Shown here: positions 25,891 through 35,186 of the stretch, piece by piece
Numbering within the stretch: the stretch's first letter is position 1
How the letters are laid out: each line of letters opens with the position of its first letter
NCBI RefSeq assembly: GCF_002243645.1
Contig: NZ_CP017704.1
Location: forward strand, 2,085,501 to 2,149,500
Reading direction: 5' to 3'
DNA length: 64,000 nt
From: Peribacillus simplex NBRC 15720 = DSM 1321
Lineage (GTDB): Bacteria > Bacillota > Bacilli > Bacillales > DSM-1321
Position numbers and translations under genes: made by a program
Notes under the pieces: model-generated
Databases searched by the model: none
What the model saw: the letters and a program-made list of their open reading frames with translations, nothing else
Told to the model about the DNA's origin: nothing

Positions 25891-27294
25891 TTATTTGAAT
25901 TCCTTTTCGCCAAATAAATGCGGAACTTTCACCTTTTTCCCTTTTTTATGATTGAAATCAGGTTTTTTAGTTTCGATTTTAGCTTGGTCATATACAGCGG
26001 TGCCGACAATTTCAGCAACATCTTGAAGCTTTTCTTTTGAGATTTTATCAATGGTATCATCAGGAGTATGATACCAAGGTTCTGATGGACTATGGATGAA
26101 TAAAGCAGCGGGTATTCCAGCCTCAGCAAAAGATACATGGTCACTTCTCCCGCCTTGTCCATATGGAGTCGGCTCACCATTCAGTCTTGTGCTTGATGCT
26201 TGGGCCAGCTCGGTTACAAGGTTCATTTCTCCATCATTAGTCAAAATGACCAAATCTCCGGCATCCCTGCTTCCCACCATATCCAGATTGAAGTCGGCAA
26301 TGGTCCGCTTGATATCATCATCAGGGAGATTGTCCACATAATGCTGTGAACCTAGCAATCCATTTTCCTCTGCCCCAAAGGTGACGAAGCGAATTTCCGT
26401 ATCTGTAGGAAGATTCTTCAAAACACGTGCAAGTTCAAGGGTGACGGATGTTCCTGATGCATCATCATTCGCTCCGGGTGCCCCCGCGACGGAATCATGA
26501 TGTCCAGTAATATAAATAATATCGCTCTTTTTTGCTTTATTATTCTTTGTTGCTTTTTTCGTTGCCACTACATTATAAGAGGTTTTTTCTCCGGAATAAG
26601 CTCCTTCTATTTTTAATGATGCAGTCAATTTGACTCCTGCATTCAATTTTTCAAGAAGGGCTTCTCCATCCTTTTTGGTGATCGTGACGGATGGAATATA
26701 CTTGTCATTATCCTCCCCAAGTGTCCCGTTTAATTCCCCATCTGCATTATTGAATAGGATGACTCCAGATGCCCCTTTTTCTGCTGCATTCAATACTTTC
26801 TCTGCAAAAGTGAGGCTCCCTCTTTGTATAAGGGCAATCTTCCCTGAAACGTCGGTTTCCTCTAGCTCTTCTTTCGTTCCTAAACCGGCATATACAACTT
26901 CACCGGATAGGTCCCCATTAACTGAATAGGTTAAATGGTTCGCTTGGATTTCCCCATCAATTCCGGCAACGGACAGTTCGACCAGATTTGGGTCTGTATA
27001 AGATAAAAAATTGAACTCTTCGATATCGGCCTTATAGCCATAAGATTTGAATTGCTTTTTGATGTATTGGACGGCTTTATACTCAGAATCCGTACCGGCC
27101 ACCCGAGGTGTTTGTGAGAGGTATTCAATATTATTGTAGATTTTATCGGCATCGATTCTTTTAATGACTTGCTTGTCCGTGGATGGCGCAGATAGCACCG
27201 GCGATGAGTGTGGCGTTGCTAAAGCGGCGGATGTCCCGGCTGTCCCGAGTGTCAATGCCGCGATTAAGGTTACCGATAGAAATTGTTTTTTCAT
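25891..27294 (-). CDS. Secreted M28 family aminopeptidase with PA domain (YwaD-like)
   Basis: A 467-residue protein with a signal peptide (KKQFLSVTLIAALTLGTAGT), a protease-associated insert (VVYAGLGTKEEL, GVILFNNADGEL) and the M28 zinc centre: ITGHHDSVAGAPGANDDASG, FVTFGAEENGLLGS, FNLDMVGSRD and RSDHVSFAEAGIP, giving His, Asp, Glu, Asp and His ligands. Length and layout match Bacillus YwaD, which releases N-terminal residues from extracellular peptides. Transcribed alone. Confidence 0.92.
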   Translation of the reverse strand: MKKQFLSVTLIAALTLGTAGTSAALATPHSSPVLSAPSTDKQVIKRIDADKIYNNIEYLSQTPRVAGTDSEYKAVQYIKKQFKSYGYKADIEEFNFLSYTDPNLVELSVAGIDGEIQANHLTYSVNGDLSGEVVYAGLGTKEELEETDVSGKIALIQRGSLTFAEKVLNAAEKGASGVILFNNADGELNGTLGEDNDKYIPSVTITKKDGEALLEKLNAGVKLTASLKIEGAYSGEKTSYNVVATKKATKNNKAKKSDIIYITGHHDSVAGAPGANDDASGTSVTLELARVLKNLPTDTEIRFVTFGAEENGLLGSQHYVDNLPDDDIKRTIADFNLDMVGSRDAGDLVILTNDGEMNLVTELAQASSTRLNGEPTPYGQGGRSDHVSFAEAGIPAALFIHSPSEPWYHTPDDTIDKISKEKLQDVAEIVGTAVYDQAKIETKKPDFNHKKGKKVKVPHLFGEKEFK

Positions 27295-27425
27295 AAATTG
27301 CCTCCCAGTTTAATAGATTCCACCATAATTTTACAATATATAGAGAATACTAACTAGGTAGGTTTATCCCTATTCATACATGTCTAAAGTAACGAATTTA
27401 CAAATTAAAGAAATTAATAGGATAT

Positions 27426-27453
27426 TTGACTTGTGCCAAAAGTTCTCTATCAT
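27426..27453 (+). promoter_or_regulatory. Possible sigma-A promoter for the Fe-ADH operon
   Basis: TTGACT and TATCAT separated by 16 bases, 113 bases upstream of the alcohol dehydrogenase start. No sigma-54 element was found upstream of this operon, in contrast to the convergent adhP-like gene. Confidence 0.4.
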
Positions 27454-27565
27454 TCGATAATTTGTCATATTATATAAAAATACCTGCAATCCAAACAGGA
27501 TTTTCGCTCTTTTTCGGGAAAATAATACAGAAGAGATAGAATTTTTACAGGGAGAAGGCGCAAAG

Positions 27566-28714
27566 ATGTCGATAACTAAATTCGTGATGCCGGAAGTGAT
27601 TTTTGGAAAAGGTTCAATTGAACAAGCTGGCGAGGCCTGCTTGCGGCTGGGTGCCAAAAAGGCCTTGATAGTCAGCGACTCCGGGGTGGCCAATGCTGGC
27701 TGGTTAGATAAAGTCATTAAATCCTGCCAAGATGCAGGCCTTGCTTTTGCTACCTTCATTGAAATGACGACCAATCCGAAGGACAGGGAGATCGAAGCCG
27801 GCTGTTTGGAATTTAAAGAACAAGAATGTGATGCCATCATTGGTTTGGGTGGAGGCAGTGCTTTGGATGTCGCCAAAGGGGTAGCCCTTTTAGTAACGAA
27901 TGGCGGCATCATCAGTGATTATGAAGGTGTTGATAAAGTCCACTCTCCCCTCCCACCCATGGTGATGATCATGACCACTGCAGGATCGGGTTCGGAAGTA
28001 TCTCAGTTTTCGGTGATCGTCGATTCATTCCGCGAGAAAAAAATGACGATCATTTCAAAATCACTCGTCCCCGATATTGCAATCGTCGATCCTGGTACCT
28101 TAACAACATTGGGACCGGATTTGACCGCAGCTACGGGAATGGATGTTTTAACCCACGCCATTGAATCCTATGTTTCAATCGCTGCGACACCTTTGACAGA
28201 TGTACAAGCTAAAAACGCGCTTTCCATCGTTTCCCGCCACTTACGCCCCTCTGTTGCATCCAGGCATAATGATGAAGCCAAAAAAGCGATGGCGATGGCG
28301 AGCCTGCAGGCTGGACTAGCTTTTTCCAATGCAATTTTGGGAGCTGCCCATGCCATTTCACATGCCATAGGCGGCAAGTACCTCCTTCCGCATGGAGAAA
28401 TCAATGCGATACTCCTTCCACATGTCATGGATTTCAATCGAATTGCCTCACCAAGGCGATTCAGCGAGATTGCAGACATCATGGGCATCGATACACGGAC
28501 ATTGACCGAGCAGCAAGCAGGAATGGCAGCCATTCACTTCGTAAGGGAATTATCCCAGGATATAGGGGCTCCCAAGAGTTTAAGTGATGTCGGCATTACA
28601 AAGGAAATGATAGATCCCATAGGGATGACCGCTCTTGAGGATGCCTGTATGATCACAAATCCTCGTGATATGTCATTAGAACAGATTAGCCAGCTGCTTC
28701 TTACAGCCCTATAA
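27566..28714 (+). CDS. Iron-containing (group III) alcohol dehydrogenase, ErcA-like
   Basis: A 382-residue enzyme of the Fe-ADH family: KFVMPEVIFGKGSIEQAG at the start, NAD-binding IGLGGGSALDVAKG near residue 93, metal-binding DVLTHAIESY, then AISHAIGG and LPHGEINAILLPHVM that provide the remaining histidines. Such enzymes interconvert alcohols and aldehydes. GGGAGAAGG precedes the ATG. It is followed after 12 bases by a histidine kinase and sigma-54 regulator, a pairing reminiscent of ErcA with its regulatory kinase in pseudomonads. Confidence 0.92.
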   Translation: MSITKFVMPEVIFGKGSIEQAGEACLRLGAKKALIVSDSGVANAGWLDKVIKSCQDAGLAFATFIEMTTNPKDREIEAGCLEFKEQECDAIIGLGGGSALDVAKGVALLVTNGGIISDYEGVDKVHSPLPPMVMIMTTAGSGSEVSQFSVIVDSFREKKMTIISKSLVPDIAIVDPGTLTTLGPDLTAATGMDVLTHAIESYVSIAATPLTDVQAKNALSIVSRHLRPSVASRHNDEAKKAMAMASLQAGLAFSNAILGAAHAISHAIGGKYLLPHGEINAILLPHVMDFNRIASPRRFSEIADIMGIDTRTLTEQQAGMAAIHFVRELSQDIGAPKSLSDVGITKEMIDPIGMTALEDACMITNPRDMSLEQISQLLLTAL

Positions 28715-28726
28715 GAGGTGATAAGC

Positions 28727-30340
28727 ATGAACAAACTTGAATTGATAGATTTAATGACGGGTGTGAAATCTTCAAAGAAAACGTATTACACGGAACTTAA
28801 GAAAACCGTGGATCAGCTGAAGAAGAAGAATATGCAGCTTGAAATTATGAATGACATCACTAAAAATATGAATATGGACATCGACATCCAAGAGATTCTC
28901 CGAAATGTTATTACAAAACTTAAGCAGCTCATTACCTTCGATGACAGTCATTTTGTCATATTGTATGAGGAAGAACCTGCCCTGCTTCACATCTGCCCCA
29001 ATGGTCACTGCGAACTTGAAATGGATTCTAAAAACTTGTTACACCCTTTTCAGGGTTTCTCGTCTGCCTTGAAAGACAAGCAGCCCATTCAGGTGGAAGT
29101 TAAACGGTTACCGGACTTCCCAGAAAAGGAACGTCTATTATCCCTTGAGATTGAATCACTTCTATTAGTTCCTTTATACGGAAAAAGTAAAAAAATCGGA
29201 ATTTGGACTTTCGGCAGGAAGAAAAAGAAAACATGGCATAAAGATGAACTCGAATTTCTTGAGCAACTTTCCAATCAGCTTGCGTTAACTTTGGAGAATG
29301 CCCAGCTTTATAAGGAAGTTCTTCATTCCAAACAGGAGTGGGAGGATACATTCAAGGCAGTTGAAGATATGATCATCGTCTTTGATCACAAAGGAACGGT
29401 CTATCAATCCAATGATTCAGCCAGGGACTTTTCCGACCTTGTTCCTTTAATTGAGAAATCCCAAAATCTGATTCAAGATACCTTTTCATTCAATAAGCCA
29501 GGATTTCAGGAAATACTCCTTCAGCATGATACCATCTTGGAAATGCATGCTTACCCGATTCAAAATAAGGAGCATCAAGTCTATGGGGTCATTGCTTATT
29601 ATAAAAACGTCACCGAAAGAAGACAGATGGAAGTCCAGCTATTACATGCCGGTAAACTTGGGGCTATTGGTGAAATGGCAGCTGGGGTTGCCCATGAATT
29701 GAATAGCCCATTAACGGCCATTCTTGGTAACTCGCAAATTTTATTACGGAAAACTCCACAGGACAATCCGGATTATATGCTATTGAACGATATTAAGATT
29801 TGCGGAGACCGATGCAGGCAAATAGTGAAAAGCCTGCTTACCTTTTCAAGGCAGGATGAGTATAGATTCCACTATTACTCTATTAACGAAACCATTCACC
29901 AGGTTTTGAACCTTTTGAAGTTCCAACTTGGGAAGAAGCAGATTTCCCTCCATCTTACACTTCAGGAAGACCTTCCTTTCATAAAGGGCAGCCAGCCGCA
30001 GATAGAACAGATCATCATCAACTTGCTATTGAATGCCAAGGACGCATTGGATGAGTCCACTCAGAAGGAAAAATCGATTGCGATCACTACCTATTCAGAA
30101 AACAAGTTCATGGTGGTTCAGGTGACTGATAACGGAACGGGGATTGAAAAAGAACGCCTGCCCTTCATATTCCATCCCTTTCATACGACTAAAGACCGTG
30201 AAAAAGGTACAGGTTTAGGGCTGTCTGTAAGCCTTGGCATCGCTAAAGACCATGGCGGAAAGATCGACGTTTTGAGCACACCAGGACAAGGAAGCACTTT
30301 TTTTCTGAGGCTTCCCATACAAGGAGAGGAAAGGGGATGA
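28727..30340 (+). CDS. Soluble GAF/PAS sensor histidine kinase
   Basis: A 537-residue cytoplasmic kinase with no membrane segment: short N-terminal coiled coil (YYTELKKTVDQLKKKN), a GAF-like domain (about 35-185), a PAS-like domain (EDMIIVFDHKGTVYQSND) then LGAIGEMAAGVAHELNSPL with the phospho-acceptor His, and an ATPase domain (LLLNAKDALD, DNGTGIEKERLPF, GTGLGLSV). ATG at 28727 follows GAGGTG; a GTG nine bases earlier overlaps it. Lies between the Fe-ADH and the sigma-54 regulator, so it likely senses alcohol or redox state. Confidence 0.92.
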   Translation: MNKLELIDLMTGVKSSKKTYYTELKKTVDQLKKKNMQLEIMNDITKNMNMDIDIQEILRNVITKLKQLITFDDSHFVILYEEEPALLHICPNGHCELEMDSKNLLHPFQGFSSALKDKQPIQVEVKRLPDFPEKERLLSLEIESLLLVPLYGKSKKIGIWTFGRKKKKTWHKDELEFLEQLSNQLALTLENAQLYKEVLHSKQEWEDTFKAVEDMIIVFDHKGTVYQSNDSARDFSDLVPLIEKSQNLIQDTFSFNKPGFQEILLQHDTILEMHAYPIQNKEHQVYGVIAYYKNVTERRQMEVQLLHAGKLGAIGEMAAGVAHELNSPLTAILGNSQILLRKTPQDNPDYMLLNDIKICGDRCRQIVKSLLTFSRQDEYRFHYYSINETIHQVLNLLKFQLGKKQISLHLTLQEDLPFIKGSQPQIEQIIINLLLNAKDALDESTQKEKSIAITTYSENKFMVVQVTDNGTGIEKERLPFIFHPFHTTKDREKGTGLGLSVSLGIAKDHGGKIDVLSTPGQGSTFFLRLPIQGEERG

Positions 30341-30344
30341 TAAG

Positions 30345-31775
30345 GTGATTCATTTACTTGTGGTAGACGATGAGAAAGAGGTTGGGACTTTTCTATCCCG
30401 CCTTTTTACGATGAAAGGTTACCTCGTACAAGTTGTGAATAGCGGGAAGGAGTTTCATGAGATCGACTGGAATCAGCAGCGTTTTGATGTCGCAATGATA
30501 GATTTGAAGCTTCCGGATTGCGATGGACTTTCCCTCCTGCAGCATCTAAAACAACAGCAGCCGCGTTGCAAGGTACTGATCATGACCGGATACAGCACCG
30601 TCAAGATCGCTGTTGATGCCATGAAACTCGGCGCGAGTGATTACATGGAAAAACCCTTCGTGGATATTGAAGTACTGGAAAGGCAGATTGACAACCTATT
30701 GAATGAAAATGAAGCTTTGAACCAGCATTTCATCCATAAGCTAGCCGAGGATTCAGGACTCATTGTCGGTGAAAGTCCTTTAATGAAGAATTTGATTGAA
30801 ATGGCTTTCAAGGTGGCCCAAAAATCCGTCAATGTATTAATCGAAGGAGAAACCGGAAGCGGTAAAGAAGTGCTTTCCCGCTTCATCCACATAGCCAGCC
30901 CCCGAAACCATGAACCTTTTATCGGCATCAATTGTGGAGCGATCTCTGAATCCTTGCTTGAAAGCGAATTATTCGGTCATGAAAAGGGGGCTTTCACAGG
31001 AGCTACCCAGTTGCGAAAGGGTTTTTTCGAAATTGCAGGGAACGGGACGCTTTTCCTTGATGAAATCGCGGACGCAAGTCCCGCCATTCAAGTCAAATTG
31101 CTTCGAGTTTTGGAAACGCGTGAATTCATGCGGGTCGGCAGCAGCGGGACATTACGGACGAACGCCCGGTTAGTGGCAGCATCCAATGAAAACCTGCAGC
31201 AGGCAGTGGATAAGAATAAATTCCGGGAAGACCTATTTTACCGACTGAACGTCGTGACTCTGGATATCCCGCCTTTGCGCAACCGAAAAGAAGATATTCC
31301 CTTGCTTGTCCGTCACTTGATGGAGAGAAATGGTCATGGAGATATCTCTTTTTCCAATGAAGCCATTGAAAAATTACAGCAATACAACTGGCCGGGCAAC
31401 ATACGCGAACTATCTAATGTGGTCATGCGCACGCTAACTCTTGCAGACCATAAGTCGGTAATAACCGCCGATGATATCTCTCTATCTAACGGCCAGATCA
31501 CCCCTGACAAAAACGTGTCCCCTAATGAGATTCAGTCAACTGAAAACCTTCTTGAAGAGTGGCGAAAAAGGCTAGTGGCTGACTTTAATGAGAAGGATGA
31601 ACTGATGCTTGAAGAAATCCTTACGGAAATCAAACAGCTTCAATCCACAATTGGAAAGGAGCTCGTCATGCAGGCATTGCAAAAAACCTACGGCAACCGG
31701 AATGAAGCAGCCAAACGCTTGCAAATATCCATAAGGAAATTACGATATATATTAAATGAGAAGAGCCAGACATAA
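30345..31775 (+). CDS. NtrC-family sigma-54-dependent response regulator
   Basis: A 476-residue regulator: receiver with VVDDEKE and acceptor Asp53 in MIDLKLPD, AAA+ domain with Walker A GETGSGKE (168-175), the intact sigma-54 contact loop GAFTGA (215-220), GTLFLDEIADASP and the arginine-finger region FREDLFYRLNVV, and a Fis-type helix-turn-helix end (YGNRNEAAKRLQISIRKL). GTG start with AAAGGGGA upstream, five bases after the kinase stop. It should activate SigL-dependent promoters, and a good candidate lies at 32943-32961. Confidence 0.94.
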   Translation: MIHLLVVDDEKEVGTFLSRLFTMKGYLVQVVNSGKEFHEIDWNQQRFDVAMIDLKLPDCDGLSLLQHLKQQQPRCKVLIMTGYSTVKIAVDAMKLGASDYMEKPFVDIEVLERQIDNLLNENEALNQHFIHKLAEDSGLIVGESPLMKNLIEMAFKVAQKSVNVLIEGETGSGKEVLSRFIHIASPRNHEPFIGINCGAISESLLESELFGHEKGAFTGATQLRKGFFEIAGNGTLFLDEIADASPAIQVKLLRVLETREFMRVGSSGTLRTNARLVAASNENLQQAVDKNKFREDLFYRLNVVTLDIPPLRNRKEDIPLLVRHLMERNGHGDISFSNEAIEKLQQYNWPGNIRELSNVVMRTLTLADHKSVITADDISLSNGQITPDKNVSPNEIQSTENLLEEWRKRLVADFNEKDELMLEEILTEIKQLQSTIGKELVMQALQKTYGNRNEAAKRLQISIRKLRYILNEKSQT

Positions 31776-31780
31776 TAAAT

Positions 31781-31811
31781 AGGAGGATGCCCCGTTCCAG
31801 GGCATCCTCCT
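31781..31811. terminator. Hairpin between convergent regulator and adhP-like genes
   Basis: Twelve-base perfect stem AGGAGGATGCCC / GGGCATCCTCCT with a seven-base loop; placed six bases after the regulator stop and before the convergent gene's stop, likely bidirectional although T-runs are weak. Confidence 0.75.
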
Positions 31812-31817
31812 CTGTTA

Positions 31818-32885
31818 CTATTCTAGCGTCAATACGATGCGTCCGTTGATTTCTCCCTTTTCCATCATTGAAAACACATCATTGATTTCATCAAGTTTCC
31901 TCGTCTCTATATTCGTTCTGACTTTACCCTCAGCTGCAAATTGAACAGCTTCCTGTAAATCTTTTCTCGTCCCGACGATTGACCCTTTTACAGTTACCCC
32001 ATTTAACACTGTATCAAAAATCGGGATTGGAAGTTCATCATTCGGCAATCCCACTACGACAAGTGTCCCGCCCCTCTTGACTGAACTGTAAGCCTGTTCG
32101 AATGCTTTTTTCGTAACCGCTACAGAAATGGATGCCTGTACACCGCCAACTTTATCCTTTATGGCCTGTACAGGATCGGTCTTAAGCCCATTAACCGTGT
32201 AATCCGCCCCCAATTCCGTTGCCAGATCAAGCTTATCATCTTGAATATCGACAGCAATGACATTAAAGCCCATCGCTTTTGCGTATTGCAGGGCAACATG
32301 TCCCAATCCGCCAATTCCATAAACCGCTACCCAATCACCAGGTTTTGCTTCTGATACCTTAAGCGCTTTATAAGTCGTTACACCTGCACAGAAAATCGGT
32401 GAAACCTCCGCAAAGTCAAGCCCTTCAGGAACCTTCACCACATATTTGGCGGGTGCTTTACAATATTCCGCATACCCCCCGTCCACGGAATAGCCTGCAT
32501 TCAATTGATCCAAGCAAAGCGTTTCCCTTCCAGTCAGACAATATTCACAATCGCCACAAGCAGAATAAAGCCATGGGATCCCAACACGGTCACCTACTTT
32601 CAAGGAAGTTACGCCTTCTGCCACCTTTTCTATAATGCCCACACCCTCATGTCCAGGGATAAGCGGAAGCTTGGGTTTTACCGGCCAATCACCATGTACC
32701 GCATGCAAATCGGTATGACACACGCCACAGGCTTTAATTTTCACTAATATCTCACCATATTCCAATTCTGGGATTGGTACTTCTTTAATCTCAAGTTTTT
32801 GGTTAAATTCATTGACGACCGCTGCTTTCATTGTCTTGACCTGCTGTTTTGCATTTACAGTGCTAGCCCCTTGTTTTACATTCAT
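31818..32885 (-). CDS. adhP: Zinc-dependent alcohol dehydrogenase (AdhP type)
   Basis: A 355-residue medium-chain dehydrogenase. Catalytic zinc residues lie in CGVCHTDLH (53-61) and GHEGVG (78-83); the structural zinc lobe is [15 protein letters not shown] (about 110-124); the NAD-binding turn is [13 protein letters not shown] near 195. It carries about 18 extra N-terminal residues before MKAAVV, but the GGGAGG-supported ATG at 32885 includes them. Propanol-preferring AdhP enzymes have this length. A near-consensus sigma-54 promoter lies 58-76 bases upstream, so the regulator encoded next door probably activates it. Confidence 0.95.
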   Translation of the reverse strand: MNVKQGASTVNAKQQVKTMKAAVVNEFNQKLEIKEVPIPELEYGEILVKIKACGVCHTDLHAVHGDWPVKPKLPLIPGHEGVGIIEKVAEGVTSLKVGDRVGIPWLYSACGDCEYCLTGRETLCLDQLNAGYSVDGGYAEYCKAPAKYVVKVPEGLDFAEVSPIFCAGVTTYKALKVSEAKPGDWVAVYGIGGLGHVALQYAKAMGFNVIAVDIQDDKLDLATELGADYTVNGLKTDPVQAIKDKVGGVQASISVAVTKKAFEQAYSSVKRGGTLVVVGLPNDELPIPIFDTVLNGVTVKGSIVGTRKDLQEAVQFAAEGKVRTNIETRKLDEINDVFSMMEKGEINGRIVLTLE

Positions 32886-32942
32886 GATACATATTCCTCC
32901 CTTAATCTAATGGATATTATTTCTTACTACTACTTAAACTAG

Positions 32943-32961
32943 ATGCAAGTGCCATGCCACT
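32943..32961 (-). promoter_or_regulatory. Sigma-54 (SigL) promoter of the adhP-like gene
   Basis: Minus strand reads AGTGGCATGGCACTTGCAT: TGGCATG-N4-TTGCA against the consensus TGGCACG-N4-TTGCW, with the GG and GC doublets at correct spacing. Predicted start is around 32934, leaving a leader of about 50 bases. Confidence 0.85.
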
Positions 32962-33000
32962 GCAAACAGGCCAAGACGACAGCATTCACTTAAAAATAGT

Positions 33001-33049
33001 GCCGAAAAATCGGCCCATTTGGACGAATTAACGGCTCAAGTTGGACGAA
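33001..33049. promoter_or_regulatory. Candidate enhancer (UAS) for the sigma-54 regulator
   Basis: A palindrome GCCGA-AAAA-TCGGC (33001-33014) is followed by two direct repeats of TTGGACGAA (33019-33027 and 33041-33049), each preceded by a CGGC(C/T)CA block. The 22-bp period is two helical turns. They lie about 40-105 bp upstream of the sigma-54 promoter, where NtrC-type activators bind. Confidence 0.5.
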
Positions 33050-33108
33050 ATCCGGTTTGTATATTGCAGAAAAAATAGCTCACCCTATAAATAGGAGGTG
33101 TCCAAAAC

Positions 33109-33405
33109 ATGGACCAATTTGAAAAAGCCTATGAATCATATAAAAAGCAGGGAACACCGCAAGCAAACCAACTTGATGCAGCAGGAAAAGAAGAAATCAT
33201 CGCCGTAAGGAAAAATGAGGAGGACAATATTATCGCCATCAAGACGAACTCCGGCCGCGAACTCGACTACCCCACTGCCCTTTCGGAAGCCAAAGCAGGC
33301 ATCCTGGCCAATGTTGATGTCTTTCATAAATATGGACGTGACATATTGCGGAGTGAGCCCGATGGAATAAAAGAAAATAACCTGGATCAACTGCCGGAGT
33401 TTTGA
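33109..33405 (+). CDS. DUF3892 family protein
   Basis: A 98-residue protein with the DUF3892 core EEIIAVRKNEEDNIIAIKTN followed by GRELDYPTALSEAKAG and a C-terminal YGRDILRSEPDG. These short proteins are common in Bacilli and of unknown function. A strong AGGAGGTG precedes the ATG and a terminator follows. Confidence 0.88.
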   Translation: MDQFEKAYESYKKQGTPQANQLDAAGKEEIIAVRKNEEDNIIAIKTNSGRELDYPTALSEAKAGILANVDVFHKYGRDILRSEPDGIKENNLDQLPEF

Positions 33406-33417
33406 GTTTTCGGGGAG

Positions 33418-33442
33418 ACTGCCTGATTTGGGCAGTTTTTTT
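33418..33442 (+). terminator. Terminator of the DUF3892 gene
   Basis: ACTGCC / GGCAGT stem followed by seven T residues, a few bases after the stop. Confidence 0.8.
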
Positions 33443-33487
33443 CTGTCAGGATGCGCAAAAAAGGAACCAGCATGATTAGCCGGATCC

Positions 33488-34300
33488 TTATTTTTCATAC
33501 TGATAGGATTCAGAGATTTCGAGCAGTCGTCCACAAGACTCGACAACCTCGATGATTTCCATCCAGGACATGTCCAGACCCAGTTCATTAGCATGGGAAA
33601 TCTTATCCCGTAATTTCCGGATGGCATTCGCATCCTTCTTCCCTTTACTTTTCGAAGGGATTTGGAAGAAACACATCAATTCTTTATCTTTATGTATGAT
33701 ATCGAATTTATCACTGATTTGCAGGCACTCTATTATATTAATATCCTCATTTTTATCGATTCTCCTCTTATATAATTCGGTTGCCTTTTCTAAACGGTCT
33801 TCGCTGATCATTGGATACCAGCTGCCATCGCCGAATCTATCCAGGATGATATCGCTCATCCTCATTTCCAATAAGGTAATATACCCGAATATCAGCATTC
33901 TGATCGGAGGCTTTTGAAGGTCGGCATGGGTAATCAACTTTTTAATTGAATTATTCTCTAATACGAACACCCTTGTTTTATTCTTGAAAATATGGAGAAG
34001 CTGGATCAAAGGCGTTGAATCCGAAACCATTTCCCTTGGTGAAAAATTTCTCAAATATTCAGATATACTTCCTTCACCTAGTTCTTCCCTTTCGATATAC
34101 CCGATGATTTCCCCTCGATCTTGGACGGCCAATATATCAAAATTCTTTTTTTCCAATGCTTTCTGGATATCTACCGCCAGATCGTTTTTATGGCAAAACT
34201 CAAGCTCCTGGGCAATGCTCTTAACCGTTATATTTTCTTCATAAAGAGTTTTAAGACTAAGATAGCTGCTATTGCTTTTTCTATGGCTTCCATTTAACAT
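33488..34300 (-). CDS. CBS-domain protein of unknown function
   Basis: A 270-residue soluble protein. The first half is built of two CBS-like repeats (DLAVDIQKALEKKNFDILAV, EIIGYIEREEL; SDSTPLIQLLHIFKNKTRVF, IKKLITHADLQKPP), the second half is helical (RMSDIILDRFGDGSWYPMI, ANAIRKLRDKISHANELGLD). GGAGG fixes the ATG at 34300. Homologues occur as single genes in Bacilli; ligand (adenosyl compounds for CBS folds generally) and target are unknown. Confidence 0.75.
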   Translation of the reverse strand: MLNGSHRKSNSSYLSLKTLYEENITVKSIAQELEFCHKNDLAVDIQKALEKKNFDILAVQDRGEIIGYIEREELGEGSISEYLRNFSPREMVSDSTPLIQLLHIFKNKTRVFVLENNSIKKLITHADLQKPPIRMLIFGYITLLEMRMSDIILDRFGDGSWYPMISEDRLEKATELYKRRIDKNEDINIIECLQISDKFDIIHKDKELMCFFQIPSKSKGKKDANAIRKLRDKISHANELGLDMSWMEIIEVVESCGRLLEISESYQYEK

Positions 34301-34443
34301 CTTTAACCTCCGCTCAAGAACACTTTCTGCCCGATTTTCCACTTTAATAATAGACCGATAAAATGCATGCGGTCCCCACAAATAAAGTCCAGCCTAGTGG
34401 ACTCAATCTCATTCATGTGAATCTTTTTGGCACCATTAATTAA

Positions 34444-34965
34444 TCAAAAGCCATCAACTGCATTGCCTACCGCCGTTTCCTCATTCCCCTTTTCTTCCCA
34501 ACCCTTACAAACATCCACCCAATCCTTCGCACCTGAATATTCAAATAATTCAGTGAGTGTAAGTTCTATTGCAGAGTTCGAACTGCCGCATGCCGGGAAC
34601 AATGAATCAAAGCGCTTCATCGATACATCAAGAAAAACAGCTAAATCGTTTGCCAGACCAAACGGGCAAACTCCTCCGATTGCATGGCCGGTCTGTGCAA
34701 GCACTTCTTCAGGTGAAAGCATTCGTGCCTTGAAACCGAACGTCTGACGAAATTTCTTATTATCCACTTTCGCGTCCCCAGCGGCAACAACCAAAATTGC
34801 ATTTTCACCTTCCCCCTTAAAGGAAAGAGTCTTAGCAATCCGCGCTGGGATAACACCGATGGTTTCCGCTGCTTCAATCACCGTAGCACTCGATGTTTCG
34901 AACTCCATTACATCGCCTTCCCGATTCCATTGTTTAAAATGGCTTTTGACACTCTCGATCGACAT
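34444..34965 (-). CDS. YbaK/EbsC-family aminoacyl-tRNA deacylase-like protein
   Basis: A 173-residue protein with the prolyl-tRNA editing (YbaK/ProX) fold: SSATVIEAAETIGVIPARIA, TLSFKGEGENAILVVAAGDA, KVDNKKFRQTFG, and TGHAIGGVCPFGLA with the conserved GGV-PF. AAAGGAG supports the ATG at 34965 over an upstream ATG. Such free-standing proteins clear mischarged tRNA; the amino-acid specificity cannot be told here. Confidence 0.9.
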   Translation of the reverse strand: MSIESVKSHFKQWNREGDVMEFETSSATVIEAAETIGVIPARIAKTLSFKGEGENAILVVAAGDAKVDNKKFRQTFGFKARMLSPEEVLAQTGHAIGGVCPFGLANDLAVFLDVSMKRFDSLFPACGSSNSAIELTLTELFEYSGAKDWVDVCKGWEEKGNEETAVGNAVDGF

Positions 34966-35138
34966 AAAATATTCACTCCTTTGAAGTACATATTGAAATA
35001 ATATCATCCTTCATTGCAATAAATCAAAATCCTATTGGGCTACTTCTGCTGCTTGGAAACTTATAAATTAAAACCATTCTTTACAAATTGACGAAACAAG
35101 CTTACATGGGATACTATTAATCTTCGGATAAACGCCTA

Positions 35139-35180
35139 AACGTGGTTCGTAACCATCCCACGATAAAAAACTAGGGAGAG
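35139..35180 (+). promoter_or_regulatory. preQ1-I riboswitch
   Basis: CGTGG (35141-35145) pairs with CCACG (35158-35162) around a 12-base loop, followed by the A-rich tail ATAAAAAACTAGGG, the hallmark of preQ1-I aptamers that fold into an H-type pseudoknot. The tail merges with the ribosome site AGGGAGAG of queT, so preQ1 binding should block translation. Confidence 0.88.
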
Positions 35181-35186
35181 AGTAAA

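Noticed and set aside
27370-27912. 180-codon minus-strand frame over the Fe-ADH start
   Set aside because: Overlaps a clearly real, conserved enzyme on the other strand; low-complexity and no ribosome site.
33136-33633. 165-codon minus-strand frame opposite the DUF3892 gene
   Set aside because: Overlaps both a DUF3892 gene and the CBS gene in another frame; antisense shadow.
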